Shown: positions 26,911 through 36,349, counted from the stretch's first letter. The stretch: DNA of 64,000 nt from G963663315 sp965214205 (GCA_965214205.1 OZ243941.1:124001-188000), one strand, 5' to 3'. The notes: a model not told the origin generated them from the sequence alone. Translations and numbers: made by a program.

Positions 26911-28251
26911 TCAAAAGCGGGTCAGGTCGGGACGACCGACCGTGTATTGAGTGCCAGCGAGGGGAACCTGGGCCAATGCGGAGGCCTCCATGGTGAGCGC
27001 CGCCAGATCTTCGGGTTCGAGGGAATGGATATTGGTCTTGCCGCAGGCGCGCGCCAGAAGCTGCGCCTCGATGGTCAGCGTATGCAGGAAATTGTATACC
27101 CGCTCGGCGGCCGCGTCCGGGTCCAGGCGTTTACGCAGAACCGGGTCCTGGGTGGCCACGCCGACCGGGCAGCGCCCGGTGTGGCAGTGATAGCAGTGGC
27201 CCGCCTCGACGCCCATTTCCTTTTCAAAATCCGCTTCCGGGATAGCCTTGTTGCAGTTCAGGGCCATCAGCGCGGCATGACCAATCGCAACCGCGTCGGC
27301 GCCCAGCGCCAGCGCTTTCGCGACATCGCCGCCATTGCGGATTCCACCGGCGTAAACCAGCGAGATTTCACCGGATTTACCGACATCTTCCAGAGCGCGG
27401 CGCGCCTGACGGATCGCGGCAATACCCGGCACGCCGGTTTCCTCAGTCGCCAGATGGGGGCCGGCGCCGGTGCCACCCTCCATACCGTCCATGTAGATCG
27501 AGTCGGGCCCGGTTTTGGCGGCCATACGAACGTCATCATAGACCCGCGCGGCGCCCAGTTTCAGTTGAATCGGAATTTCGCCGTTGGTGGCTTCACGCAC
27601 CTCGTTGATTTTCAACGCGAGGTCGTCCGGCCCCAACCAGTCCGGGTGACGGGCCGGGGAGCGCTGGTCGATTCCGGCCGGCAGGGATCGCATTTCGGCC
27701 ACTTGATCGGTCACTTTCTGGCCCATCAGGTGCCCGCCCAATCCCACCTTGCAGCCCTGCCCGATGAAAAACTCGACACAATCCGCCAGCCGCAGATGAT
27801 TCGGGTTGAAACCGTAACGCGACTGGATACATTGATACATCCATTTCTCCGAGTATCGGCGCTCATCCGGGATCATGCCGCCTTCACCGGAACAAGTGGC
27901 CGTTCCGGCCATGGTGGCGCCCCGCGCCAACGCGGTTTTGGCTTCATAGGACAGCGCGCCAAAGCTCATGCCGGTAATATAGACGGGAATGTCGAGTTCC
28001 AGCGGGCGTTTGGCTTTCGGACCGATCACGGTTTTGGTCAGGCATTTCTCGCGGTATCCCTCAATCACGAACCGGGTCAAGGTGCCGGGCATGAATGTCA
28101 GGTCATCCCAGGTCGGAATTTTCTTGAACAGGGAAAACCCGCGCATACGGTATCGTCCGAGCTCTGACTTGATATGGATATCATCCATGACCTCTGGCGG
28201 GAAGATAAAACTCTGCCCCAGATGATTGGTATCTCTTTTAGGTTTTGACAT
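26911..28251 (-). CDS. mgsC: FMN-binding glutamate synthase domain protein (MgsC/GlxD-like)
   Basis: Corresponds to the central FMN/Fe-S part of the large glutamate synthase chain. In the N-methylglutamate pathway MgsC works with MgsA and MgsB to move the methylamino group of gamma-glutamylmethylamide onto 2-oxoglutarate. Visible are the MSFGALSYEAKTALARGA and GGTGAGP segments of the FMN barrel and a cysteine cluster CYHCHTGRCPVGVATQD. 446 residues. Order with the next two genes (amidotransferase, GXGXG, FMN domain) is that of mgsABC/glxBCD. A Rhizobium-type glx function is the alternative. Confidence 0.75.
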   Translation of the reverse strand: MSKPKRDTNHLGQSFIFPPEVMDDIHIKSELGRYRMRGFSLFKKIPTWDDLTFMPGTLTRFVIEGYREKCLTKTVIGPKAKRPLELDIPVYITGMSFGALSYEAKTALARGATMAGTATCSGEGGMIPDERRYSEKWMYQCIQSRYGFNPNHLRLADCVEFFIGQGCKVGLGGHLMGQKVTDQVAEMRSLPAGIDQRSPARHPDWLGPDDLALKINEVREATNGEIPIQLKLGAARVYDDVRMAAKTGPDSIYMDGMEGGTGAGPHLATEETGVPGIAAIRQARRALEDVGKSGEISLVYAGGIRNGGDVAKALALGADAVAIGHAALMALNCNKAIPEADFEKEMGVEAGHCYHCHTGRCPVGVATQDPVLRKRLDPDAAAERVYNFLHTLTIEAQLLARACGKTNIHSLEPEDLAALTMEASALAQVPLAGTQYTVGRPDLTRF

Positions 28252-28283
28252 TTTGGTTATCGCTGATTGGGGGTTTTGGAGTT

Positions 28284-29123
28284 TCAGAGGATCAGTTTTT
28301 TCTCGGTGGGCTCCAGATTATCGTAGTTCCACAGATTTTTTCCGGAAACGAATTTCTTCATGTTCGCCACCCCGCACGCTGGCGAAATATCATACATCGC
28401 CAGCTTCTGCGTGAGCCACTTCAACTCGGTTTCGTTCATTTCGCCCGGGACACAATCGACACCGAGGTCTTCCACTTCCCCGCCGACGTAGATGACGCCG
28501 TCGTACATCGAATCCCCCAGGTTCTTACCCGCGTCGCCGCAAATCACCATGCGTCCGCGCTGCATCATGAATCCAGAAAAAGCTCCGGTTCTGCCGCCGA
28601 CGATAATAGTGCCCCCTTTCTGGTCGATACCGGTCCGGGAACCGACATCGCCCTTGCAGACCAGGTCTCCGCCGCGGATCGCCGCCCCGAATGTCGAACC
28701 CGCGTTGCCTTCGATGACGACCGTCCCGGCCATCATGTTCTCGGCGCAGGACCAGCCGACGCGGCCGCTGATCCGGATATTCGGACCATCAATCAGGCCG
28801 CAGCCGAAATAGCCGAGAGACCCTTCGAAGTGGATATTGACACGGTTCAGTATGCCCACTCCGACCCCGTGGCGGGCGCGTGGATTGCGGATCGTGATAT
28901 CGCCGTACCCCTGCTGCATCAGGTCCCGGATTTTCAGGTTGATATCGGTCGATTCCATTTCCAGCGCATCAAAAGCGGCCGAGCGATCGGTATCGACTTC
29001 AAACGCCCACGGATAGGTATAATTCTCCTCTTCCGTAGCGCTGAAAAACCGTTGCTGGGTGCGCCCTTTCAGCTGCTCCGCGTGCAGCCCCATCTCATGG
29101 GACTTGTGATCTACGCCTGCCAT
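28284..29123 (-). CDS. mgsB: GXGXG domain subunit (MgsB/GlxC-like)
   Basis: 279 residues of the right-handed beta-helix (GXGXG) domain that forms the C-terminal part of classical glutamate synthase, here a separate polypeptide. Regular glycine-rich turns occur from about residue 85 to 240 (for example GCGLIDGPNIRISGRVG and GDVGSRTG). It overlaps the amidotransferase gene by 13 bp and precedes mgsC by 32 bp. As a structural partner it has no catalytic residues to check. Confidence 0.78.
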   Translation of the reverse strand: MAGVDHKSHEMGLHAEQLKGRTQQRFFSATEEENYTYPWAFEVDTDRSAAFDALEMESTDINLKIRDLMQQGYGDITIRNPRARHGVGVGILNRVNIHFEGSLGYFGCGLIDGPNIRISGRVGWSCAENMMAGTVVIEGNAGSTFGAAIRGGDLVCKGDVGSRTGIDQKGGTIIVGGRTGAFSGFMMQRGRMVICGDAGKNLGDSMYDGVIYVGGEVEDLGVDCVPGEMNETELKWLTQKLAMYDISPACGVANMKKFVSGKNLWNYDNLEPTEKKLIL

Positions 29124-30046
29124 ACCCTGACCTCCCCTTCATAAGGATCGAATGTGTGAATTTCATCCGGGAAGATACTGCGGATTGAAACCTCCTCGGA
29201 AGCCAGTCCGACAAAATCCTCACTCTCATACAACACCATCGGCTTGGCGGCCATGACATCCTTCGCCATGCCGAGTTGATCGCTGGTCGCCACCAGATAG
29301 GTGAATACGCCATCCAGTTCATCTACCGAGCGGGTCATGGCCGCTTCCAGGTCATCGCCCTCACCCATGCGGTCCGCAATGTATACCGCGATCAGTTCGG
29401 AGTCGCAATTCGACATGAAGCGGTGTCCGCGGCGTTCCATCTCCCGGCGGAAACTCCAGTAGTTGGTCAACTGTCCATTGTGCACCACCGACACATCATT
29501 GAATGGATAGGCCCAGTACGGATGCGCCGAACGAATGTCCACATCGGACTCAGTCGCCATCCGGGTATGGCCAATCGCGTGAGTGCCTTCAAAACCCGAC
29601 AAGCTATACTGCCGCGATACCCGTTCGGCGTCGCCCAGGTCCTTGATCAGTTCCAGGCCCTCGCCAATCGACAGGATTTCCACTCCCTCGATGTCTTCGA
29701 CGTAATCAGCCAGACGGCGCATGTCCCCGTCGAAGGAAAAGGTGTAACGATGGGAATAGTCAGTGACCTGATCACGGCCAGAGACGGAGACACCCAGCTT
29801 CTCCAGGCGCGCGTCCACCTCGCAGCGGCGGTCAATGACCGTCTGGTGTATATCAAATCCGCTTTTCATGTCTTCCTGTTCGGCGACCTTGAAGCGGATG
29901 ACATACTGGTTCTTCATGGGATTGCCATAGAGCGCGAACCCGGTGGAATCAGGCCCCCGATGTTTCAGCGATTGAAGCATCGAGGTCATTTCTGATCCGA
30001 CATCGGAGCTCTTGCCTCTATGGATAAGTCCTGCGATACCGCACAT
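29111..30046 (-). CDS. mgsA: Class II glutamine amidotransferase (MgsA/GlxB-like)
   Basis: Ntn-type amidotransferase that releases the amide (or methylamide) nitrogen. The start is fixed by mechanism: the nucleophile must be Cys2, and the ATG giving MCGIAGLIHRG has an AGGA site; the longer reading of 18 more codons would bury it. Conserved segments include GHTRMATES, SVVHNGQLTNYW and NCDSELIAVYI. 311 residues. With the next two genes it makes a split glutamate synthase-like complex, as for N-methylglutamate synthase. Confidence 0.8.
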   Translation of the reverse strand: MCGIAGLIHRGKSSDVGSEMTSMLQSLKHRGPDSTGFALYGNPMKNQYVIRFKVAEQEDMKSGFDIHQTVIDRRCEVDARLEKLGVSVSGRDQVTDYSHRYTFSFDGDMRRLADYVEDIEGVEILSIGEGLELIKDLGDAERVSRQYSLSGFEGTHAIGHTRMATESDVDIRSAHPYWAYPFNDVSVVHNGQLTNYWSFRREMERRGHRFMSNCDSELIAVYIADRMGEGDDLEAAMTRSVDELDGVFTYLVATSDQLGMAKDVMAAKPMVLYESEDFVGLASEEVSIRSIFPDEIHTFDPYEGEVRVWQA

Positions 30047-30102
30047 TACACAATTCCTCTTGGTTGAATCTGGTTTTGATTTTGAGCCCGGCGCCGGCAA
30101 TC

Positions 30103-31641
30103 CTACGGCAGACAGTCAAGATAGTTGGCGAGGTCCCAATCGGATACGGAATGATTGAAACGCTCCCATTCATCATTTTTATAGTGATGATAGACCCGGT
30201 ACATTTCATCCGGCATGGACGAACGGATCACCTCATCCTTTTCCAGTTCCTTGAGGGCGTCTCCCAGGGTCATCGGCAGCTTTTTGACTATCTTGCCGGC
30301 GTCCATCGCCTCGTAAATATTGCGTTCTTCGGGTTCTCCCGGATCCAGATCGCGGGTGATGCCGTCATCGAACGCCTTCAACAGCGCGCCACCCATGAGG
30401 TACGGATTGACCATCGAATCAACCGAACGGTATTCAAACCGGCCCGGAGCCGATACCCGCAGCGCGCAGGTTCTGTTCTGGAAACCCCAGTCCGCAAAAA
30501 CCGGAGCCCAGAAACCGGTATCCCACAATCTTCTGTAGGAGTTGACTGTGGATGACCCGATGGAAGTCAGCGCGCCGAGATGCTCGATCACGCCGCCGAT
30601 TGACTGCAACCCGATCGGGCCGGGCTTGACTTCGTCAATATCGGGATCCGGCATGAAATGATTGGTACCGCCTTCCAGGTAGGTGAATACACCGTCCAGA
30701 CCCGGCAACGTGTCATTGTGCAGCGGATTGACGACCTCCTCGCCGCCGGACCACAATGAAACATTATGGTGACAGCCGGACGCGGATACATTCATGAACG
30801 GTTTCGACATGAAGCAGGCGTGCAGTCCCTTTTCACGGGCGACCTGGGCGCAGATCTGACGATAGGTGGTCAACCGGTCCGAGTTCCTGACCACATCATC
30901 GAACATCCAGTTCAATTCCAGTTGCCCCGGCGCGTCTTCGTGATCCCCCTGGATCATGTCAAAGCCCATTTTCTGGCCGTATTCGATCACCTGCATGAAG
31001 GCCGGACGCAATTCCTCGAACTGGTCGATATGGTAACAGTTGGGTTTGGTCACGCCGCCCTTGAGTTGGCGGTTCTCATCCAGTTTGAGCCACATCATCT
31101 CCGGTTCAGTCCCGGCGCGCATGTGCATATTGTGTTTCTCCTCGAACTCCCGCTGGATGATTTTCAGGTTGCCGCGGCAGTCCGAGGTCAGATGGGCGCC
31201 GGGATTGACGCGTTCCTCGCGGTTGCGGTAGCAAGTACAGAACACGCGGCCAATCCGCTTATCCCAGGGCAACTGGACAAAGGTCTCCGGGTCCGGGATA
31301 CCGACCAGTTCCGACGCTTCCGGGCCATAACCGATGTAACTTCCATGACGATCCACATACAGGTTGGCGGTTGAACCATAAACCAGTTGAAATCCCCTCT
31401 CCGACACTCTCTCCCAGTGATCGGCGGGAATCCCCTTGCCGACAATTCGGCCGGTGACCGAAACAAACTGGAAATAAACATAAGTGACCCCGGTTTCCCG
31501 GATTTTTTCACTGACCTGTTTGACCAGTTCCGCCCGGCCCGGGGCATTGACGCAGCGTTCCAGGTCGGTGGATGTCTGTATGCGGCCGGTTGAGCGTTTG
31601 GATGTCGTATTTTGTGCTGCGGGATTGTTCTCTTTAACCAT
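30103..31641 (-). CDS. Glutamine synthetase-like enzyme, candidate GmaS
   Basis: Glutamine synthetase family ligase, 512 residues. The ATP/glutamate site appears in AGTEPEMMWLKL, QGDHEDAPGQLELNW and SGCHHNVSLW, and NRTCALRVSAPGRFEYRS gives the C-terminal loop. Its place upstream of mgsABC-like genes and its non-housekeeping sequence support gamma-glutamylmethylamide synthetase (glutamate + methylamine + ATP). Characterised GmaS proteins are nearer 440 residues, so this longer protein could use another amine; I leave the symbol blank. A GGAGATTAAAG ribosome site precedes the ATG. Confidence 0.7.
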   Translation of the reverse strand: MVKENNPAAQNTTSKRSTGRIQTSTDLERCVNAPGRAELVKQVSEKIRETGVTYVYFQFVSVTGRIVGKGIPADHWERVSERGFQLVYGSTANLYVDRHGSYIGYGPEASELVGIPDPETFVQLPWDKRIGRVFCTCYRNREERVNPGAHLTSDCRGNLKIIQREFEEKHNMHMRAGTEPEMMWLKLDENRQLKGGVTKPNCYHIDQFEELRPAFMQVIEYGQKMGFDMIQGDHEDAPGQLELNWMFDDVVRNSDRLTTYRQICAQVAREKGLHACFMSKPFMNVSASGCHHNVSLWSGGEEVVNPLHNDTLPGLDGVFTYLEGGTNHFMPDPDIDEVKPGPIGLQSIGGVIEHLGALTSIGSSTVNSYRRLWDTGFWAPVFADWGFQNRTCALRVSAPGRFEYRSVDSMVNPYLMGGALLKAFDDGITRDLDPGEPEERNIYEAMDAGKIVKKLPMTLGDALKELEKDEVIRSSMPDEMYRVYHHYKNDEWERFNHSVSDWDLANYLDCLP

Positions 31642-31683
31642 CTTTAATCTCCAATGGGCATTAATTATTGATATGCGGCGTTC

Positions 31684-33027
31684 TCAACTCCACGGAAATG
31701 GACTGTTTGAGACAGGATGAAGCTTGCCTTCATGATACCTTGAGAATCGAAAAGGTTCCAGTAACGCACTCTCTGATCCGACCAGTTCCTGCGCGACCAG
31801 CTTGCCTACCCCGATCATCTTGTATCCATGATTGGAATCGGCGATAAAGTAGCAGTTATCGCGGAAACGATCAAAAACAGGAAAACTGTCCGGGGTGAAT
31901 GAGCCGATTCCGCCGGAAGGTTCATTATTGTATTTCGGCGACTGGCCTTCAAACCGCTTTTGGCAATGGGCCAGCGCGGAAGTCCATAAGTGCGCGAATT
32001 CCGCTCCGACCACAAAATCCGGGGAATCGACGCCATACGGGTCAACCGCCACCTGATCAAGCTCGGTCTCAACCGGGAACGGAGCGGCCCCGCCCTGTAT
32101 CCCGTTAAAATGAAAATCGGGTTTGTAATAGATTCCCCACATCTCGTCCGTGATCAACGATCCGTCCACATCGGAATAAAGGGGAGAGTCGGAATCGACG
32201 TGAATCACCGGAGGCATTCCGCCATCGTTGGTCTTTTGCATTTCCGGATCCACGCCCAGCGTTCCCTCTTGCAGGGACCAGTAGACCCACATCGGAATGT
32301 CGGTATGAATTTCACCATTGCCGGACCGGATGTCCACCGTCTCCGGCAATTCAAGCATGCCCCACAGCAACCTGGCCCAGGGCCCGGGCGCCACGATCAG
32401 TTGCCCACAGGCGATATTGCCGCGGTCGGTCACAACTTCCCGGATCGTCCGGCTGGAGTGGTCCGCGTTGAATCCGGTCACCGTCACGCCGGTCATGATG
32501 CGAACGCCCTCCGCTTCCGCCTTGCTGGCCAGGCCATACAGTGACCGCGTATTGTTGGCGTAACCTCCCCTCTTTTCATGCAGAACCGAGGTGATTCCCT
32601 GTGCCTGCCAGTCATCGAACAGGCCTTTCATATAATTCATCGACGCTTTTTTACCTTCGATGAAAACCGATTCGTAACCGATGTCCTTTTGCTGTTCGGC
32701 AATGGAAGCCACATCCTCGAACATCGAATCCGGGCTGATCTGCATGTAGCCCACCGAATGATAGCTGTAGGCTTCGGCGTCGCTTTCCCAGACATCCACA
32801 CATTGCGCCATCAATTCACGCATGGCGGGCTGGAAATAGTTGTTGCGTACCACGCCGCAGGCAATGCCCGAAGCGCCGGCGCCGATTGCGGTCTTGTCAA
32901 CCACAAGTATGTCGCGGCCATCGCCCCGGCCCCTGGCCTTCAACTCCAAAGCCAGATGATACGCCGTACTCAGACCATGAATTCCGGCGCCGATAATGAC
33001 ATACTCACTGTGTCCAGGGAAAGCCAT
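31684..33027 (-). CDS. FAD-dependent amine oxidoreductase (DAO family)
   Basis: 447 residues with the N-terminal FAD motif GAGIHGLSTAYHLA (13-26) and the DAO fold; related to sarcosine oxidase beta subunits but lacking the ARHDAVAW FMN-histidine block seen in SoxB of this window, so probably FAD only. First gene of the gmaS/mgs operon, with GGAGATGAATT before the ATG and the regulator's half-site array just upstream. Proteins of this type occur next to glnT/glxBCD clusters. Candidate substrates are N-methylglutamate or dimethylamine-derived adducts; this is inference. Confidence 0.72.
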   Translation of the reverse strand: MAFPGHSEYVIIGAGIHGLSTAYHLALELKARGRGDGRDILVVDKTAIGAGASGIACGVVRNNYFQPAMRELMAQCVDVWESDAEAYSYHSVGYMQISPDSMFEDVASIAEQQKDIGYESVFIEGKKASMNYMKGLFDDWQAQGITSVLHEKRGGYANNTRSLYGLASKAEAEGVRIMTGVTVTGFNADHSSRTIREVVTDRGNIACGQLIVAPGPWARLLWGMLELPETVDIRSGNGEIHTDIPMWVYWSLQEGTLGVDPEMQKTNDGGMPPVIHVDSDSPLYSDVDGSLITDEMWGIYYKPDFHFNGIQGGAAPFPVETELDQVAVDPYGVDSPDFVVGAEFAHLWTSALAHCQKRFEGQSPKYNNEPSGGIGSFTPDSFPVFDRFRDNCYFIADSNHGYKMIGVGKLVAQELVGSESALLEPFRFSRYHEGKLHPVSNSPFPWS

Positions 33028-33072
33028 AATTCATCTCCTGTTGTCATTCAGAAATTTAAAATGGTGCAGTAT

Positions 33073-33219
33073 TGGTACAATTTTGGTATCATTTCTACAA
33101 CAAAATAATACCATTTCGATCATTGTTCTGTATAATTCGGCTATTAAACAGGATGTAAAGGAAGTTTGCAACCGGCCAATCCCGTCAGACCTCAATTTTT
33201 CTATACCATTTATATACCA
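33073..33219. promoter_or_regulatory. Array of TGGTAT/ATACCA half-sites between divergent genes
   Basis: Five copies of the same hexamer: TGGTAC 33073-33078, TGGTAT 33084-33089, ATACCA 33108-33113, ATACCA 33203-33208 and 33214-33219. The first two and the last two are each spaced exactly 11 bp, one helical turn, and the two pairs are inverted relative to each other across about 130 bp. It lies between the FAD oxidoreductase operon and the GntR gene, so it is the likely operator of that regulator. FadR-type GntR proteins bind TGGT-N-ACCA-like sites. Confidence 0.6.
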
Positions 33220-33251
33220 TTACGGAATGTCCACCTGAATGAACTGGCTAT

Positions 33252-33950
33252 ATGACAGAGCGATACTCACATACGATCACTGGCTCGTCCGGCGTCTTTA
33301 ACAGCATCCGGGATACGATCATGGATGGAGGTTACGCATATAATGCGCGGCTGCCTTCCGAGCGTACCCTGGCGGAACAATTCGGCGTTGCGCGAGGCAC
33401 AGTCAGGACAGCGCTGGAACAACTGGAAAAAGCGTCCCTGGTTAAAAAGAAATTCGGCAGTGGCACGTATGTAAGCTATAACATCCGATTCGAGCAGGAC
33501 GAGATAGCCGAGGAAACCAGCCCGCTGGAACTGATCGAAACCCGTCTGGCGATAGAACCCCATATTGTCAAACTGGTTGTATTGAACGCTAATAACCGGG
33601 AACTGAAAAACCTGGAACAGGCATTGCACAATGTTCTGCGTGCCACCCACAATCCCAATAATTTCTCCCTGGCGGATGAGGCGTTCCATCTCATGATGGC
33701 GCAGTGCTCGCATAACCCGCTGCTGATCTGGATCTACCAGAGAATCAATGAGGTTCGCAGCCATGCCCAGTGGAGTCACCGGAAAATGAACATCCTGACC
33801 GCGAACAAGATCAGGCAGTACAACGAACACCACTCGGCATTGGTCAAGAGCATCAAACGAAGAAATATGGAAGAGGCCTCGAATCTGATGATCCGTCATC
33901 TGACCCAGGCGAAAAGGGATTTGCTCGGTAATGATATCGACAGCGACTAG
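33252..33950 (+). CDS. GntR/FadR-family transcriptional regulator
   Basis: 232 residues: N-terminal winged helix (about 15-75, LPSERTLAEQFGVARGTVRT) and C-terminal FCD ligand domain with the metal-type pattern D-E-A-F-H near 142 followed by later His residues (HSALVK, MIRHLTQ). Divergent from the FAD oxidoreductase/gmaS/mgs operon, with repeated half-sites between. Likely represses that operon until an amine or derived acid is bound. Translation signal is weak. It precedes a convergent unknown gene by 28 bp. Confidence 0.85.
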   Translation: MTERYSHTITGSSGVFNSIRDTIMDGGYAYNARLPSERTLAEQFGVARGTVRTALEQLEKASLVKKKFGSGTYVSYNIRFEQDEIAEETSPLELIETRLAIEPHIVKLVVLNANNRELKNLEQALHNVLRATHNPNNFSLADEAFHLMMAQCSHNPLLIWIYQRINEVRSHAQWSHRKMNILTANKIRQYNEHHSALVKSIKRRNMEEASNLMIRHLTQAKRDLLGNDIDSD

Positions 33951-33978
33951 ATGAATCAGTGACAGATCAGGGGGCCGC

Positions 33979-34491
33979 TCAGGGGACCGCGCTCATCCGG
34001 ACCGGAGCGCCTTCGTAATCCGCGCCTTCATATTCTGCGTACTCAACGCGGAACACGGCCGAATCCGGTGTCAATGCCTTGTCGAAGCCCTCAATCAGTA
34101 TCCGGTCGCCGCGAAACTCGATGTATTTTGATACCGAGCCTTTATTAAAGAAAATCACCACCGACAGCAACCCCGATTCAATCAACTCCTGACGCCGCTC
34201 ACTCGACCAATCCCATCCGAACGGGCAACTGCGGGTCTGGTACCGCGGTTTGAATTCCACAAATCCCTTGACCTGCTGCCAGGGGAAATCCGTAATATCC
34301 GACAGTTTCAGCGTGGAGCCCGAATCCGCCGCCTGCGTAACGCGCTGCAGGAATGCCTGCCGTTGGCTGGCCTGGCCGATACATTCATCTCTGAGACTGG
34401 AATAATAGAAAACCATGACCAGAACGACAATCAGCGGCGCGATGTACAGAACCGGCCTGGCTGGTATGGAGTTGAGCGCCCTGTGAATCAT
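33979..34491 (-). CDS. Membrane-anchored hypothetical protein, 170 aa
   Basis: Not recognised. One N-terminal membrane helix (about 13-30, VLYIAPLIVVLVMVFYYS) followed by a soluble, probably periplasmic, domain with two cysteines (DEC and RSCPFGW) that could form a disulphide. Located after the ammonium transporter transcription unit but separated from it by a strong terminator at 34501-34532, so it needs its own promoter, which I cannot identify. Confidence 0.55.
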   Translation of the reverse strand: MIHRALNSIPARPVLYIAPLIVVLVMVFYYSSLRDECIGQASQRQAFLQRVTQAADSGSTLKLSDITDFPWQQVKGFVEFKPRYQTRSCPFGWDWSSERRQELIESGLLSVVIFFNKGSVSKYIEFRGDRILIEGFDKALTPDSAVFRVEYAEYEGADYEGAPVRMSAVP

Positions 34492-34500
34492 AAATACAAA

Positions 34501-34532
34501 GACCCCTCCACGGCATACACCGTGGAAGGGTC
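34501..34532 (-). terminator. Terminator after the amt transcription unit
   Basis: GACCC-C-TCCACGG, 6-base loop CATACA, CCGTGGA-A-GGGTC: a 12-pair stem with one internal mismatch, followed on the minus strand by TTTGTATTTATG. It ends the amt-small protein unit before the next gene on the same strand. Confidence 0.7.
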
Positions 34533-34614
34533 AGATCCTTAGGTCAGTTCACCGCGGCAATCAAAGAATCACCGGCAACCCAACTGTGTCGCAGGGTTTC
34601 CTGGAGGTTGCCCG

Positions 34615-34833
34615 TCAGGAATGTTTGTCGAGGTATGCCCCGATCCCGCCGCTGTCGGCGATCTTCCTGACATCGTTCTCCAGCTCACTGGATTCCTCTC
34701 TCAGTTGCACGACGTGCCAGCCTATCCAGAATGCGAGTCCAAGCACGACTAACAGCGGCTCCACTCCCACGAAAGGGTATATCGGGCCTGCCACATCGAC
34801 ATTGACCCAGTTTTCTACCATACCAGTTGCCAT
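34615..34833 (-). CDS. Small membrane protein next to amt, 72 aa
   Basis: Short protein with one clear membrane helix (about 24-43, VEPLLVVLGLAFWIGWHVV) and a charged C-terminal helix (REESSELENDVRKI). The ATG has a good GGAGATTATTATT ribosome site, and 31 bp separate it from amt. Small helices of this kind beside amt suggest an accessory or regulatory subunit of the transporter. Not matched to a named family. Confidence 0.65.
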   Translation of the reverse strand: MATGMVENWVNVDVAGPIYPFVGVEPLLVVLGLAFWIGWHVVQLREESSELENDVRKIADSGGIGAYLDKHS

Positions 34834-34864
34834 AATAATAATCTCCGGGTATCAGTTAAATTAG

Positions 34865-36265
34865 TCAGGCTTCGTTTCGGACAGCCTCACGCACAGCGCG
34901 GGCGTCTTCTTCACTTTCCACTACGTAATTAATGTCCAGGCCAGCCATCTCGATTTCCCGCGGAATCCGCAGAAGACCGGCCGCATTCAGGATCTTGGAC
35001 AGAATCCAGGCCGGAACGAATCCAAGCACGAAGAACATGATGATAGCGCCGAGGAACTGCCCCCAGGGCGAAATGGTCGCGTATCCCTCGAATGGAGAAG
35101 AGGGGTAGCCCCACAACATGAAGCCCGCAATCACCACACCCAGGAATCCGGCATAACCGTGTACCGCTACGGCGCCCACCGCGTCATCAATCTTGAATCG
35201 ACGCTCAACACAGAAGTGCATTTTGTAGATGATGCAAACCACAACAGCCGCAATCAACATAGCCTGAATCGGGTGATACAGATCATTGCCCGCGGAGGCG
35301 CCGATGACACCGGCCAGCCCCCCGGAATAAGTCCAGAAAGCGTCTCCCTTCGAGACAATGTACCCTGCCATCAAACCACCGGACAGCGACATCAGGAAGT
35401 TCAGCGTAATCGCGGACAGTGTGGTCGGTTGCAGATAGATGTTGGTGGCGCTGAAGTACGATTTATCGGCAACATCCAGCATGGCGGCCCCGTACACATC
35501 TATGATCGGAATGTTACAAGCGACATAGAACCCCCAGAACCCGGTATAAATCAGGAACAATCCGATAGTCACCAGCCACGGGTTATGTGGATTGATGTTT
35601 CGCGGAGTGCCATCGGCCGCGAATTTGCCGATGCGCGGCCCGAGAACCACCAGGACGCCGAGAGCGAAGCCACCCGCTACGGCATGAATCACGCCGGATG
35701 CGTAAGCGTCATGGTAACCCAGGATCTGAACCATCCAGCCGTTCCAGGACCATCCCCAGGCGGCGTCAATGATCCAGGTGACCGAGCCAATCAGGATGGC
35801 CAGCAGCCAGAACGCGCTGGGACGAATCCGCTCAATCACGGCGCCGGAAACAATAGATGCGGCAGTCCACGAAAACAGCAGGAAGGCGGCCCAGAACACG
35901 CCATTGATACGCGCCCAGTAGGCGGTATCGTCAGCAGTCAGGGTACTCTGTACCGCAGAACCACCCATGTGCGCCCCCATCAATTCACTCCACGGAGTCG
36001 CCCAGGGCGCGGATACCAGTCCGCCTATGATGCCTGGCCCATTGACGAACGCGAAATAGATCCACCACCCAAAGAAGAAAAACGTCACCGTCACCAATGG
36101 AATCAGCATAGTATTTTTCATCAGGGTATGCATGTGATTGCGATACCGCGAAGCGCCGACCTCATACATACAGAAGCCGACGTGAATCAGAAACATCAAT
36201 ACTACTGTGAGCCAGTAGTAGAACTCGGTAAATATAATGACCAGCGATGAAAGTTCATTATCCAT
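34865..36265 (-). CDS. amt: Ammonium/methylammonium transporter (Amt family)
   Basis: Eleven-helix channel-like transporter, 466 residues, for ammonium and possibly methylammonium. Twin pore histidines are H194 (YASGVIH) and H369 (AVAVHGYAG), and D186 sits 8 residues before the first His as in AmtB. Very Trp/Phe rich N-terminal half. A good AGAGGATTTGAT site precedes the ATG. No glnK gene adjoins it, unlike the housekeeping amtB locus. Its position beyond the GntR regulator and the gmaS/mgs operon suggests it returns ammonium or imports methylammonium for the pathway. Confidence 0.85.
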   Translation of the reverse strand: MDNELSSLVIIFTEFYYWLTVVLMFLIHVGFCMYEVGASRYRNHMHTLMKNTMLIPLVTVTFFFFGWWIYFAFVNGPGIIGGLVSAPWATPWSELMGAHMGGSAVQSTLTADDTAYWARINGVFWAAFLLFSWTAASIVSGAVIERIRPSAFWLLAILIGSVTWIIDAAWGWSWNGWMVQILGYHDAYASGVIHAVAGGFALGVLVVLGPRIGKFAADGTPRNINPHNPWLVTIGLFLIYTGFWGFYVACNIPIIDVYGAAMLDVADKSYFSATNIYLQPTTLSAITLNFLMSLSGGLMAGYIVSKGDAFWTYSGGLAGVIGASAGNDLYHPIQAMLIAAVVVCIIYKMHFCVERRFKIDDAVGAVAVHGYAGFLGVVIAGFMLWGYPSSPFEGYATISPWGQFLGAIIMFFVLGFVPAWILSKILNAAGLLRIPREIEMAGLDINYVVESEEDARAVREAVRNEA

Positions 36266-36349
36266 ATCAAATCCTCTACATAATAATTACAAGATTTTTG
36301 TTATTGTCACTTTAGAAAACTCATAATAGAACCAGACCCTTTATATAAG

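Noticed and set aside
26947..28167. Open frame of 406 codons on the plus strand opposite mgsC
   Set aside because: Antisense to a clearly conserved glutamate synthase domain; composition is that of a shadow frame.
35159..36250. Open frame of 363 codons opposite amt
   Set aside because: Shadow of amt; polar and low-complexity translation without family features.
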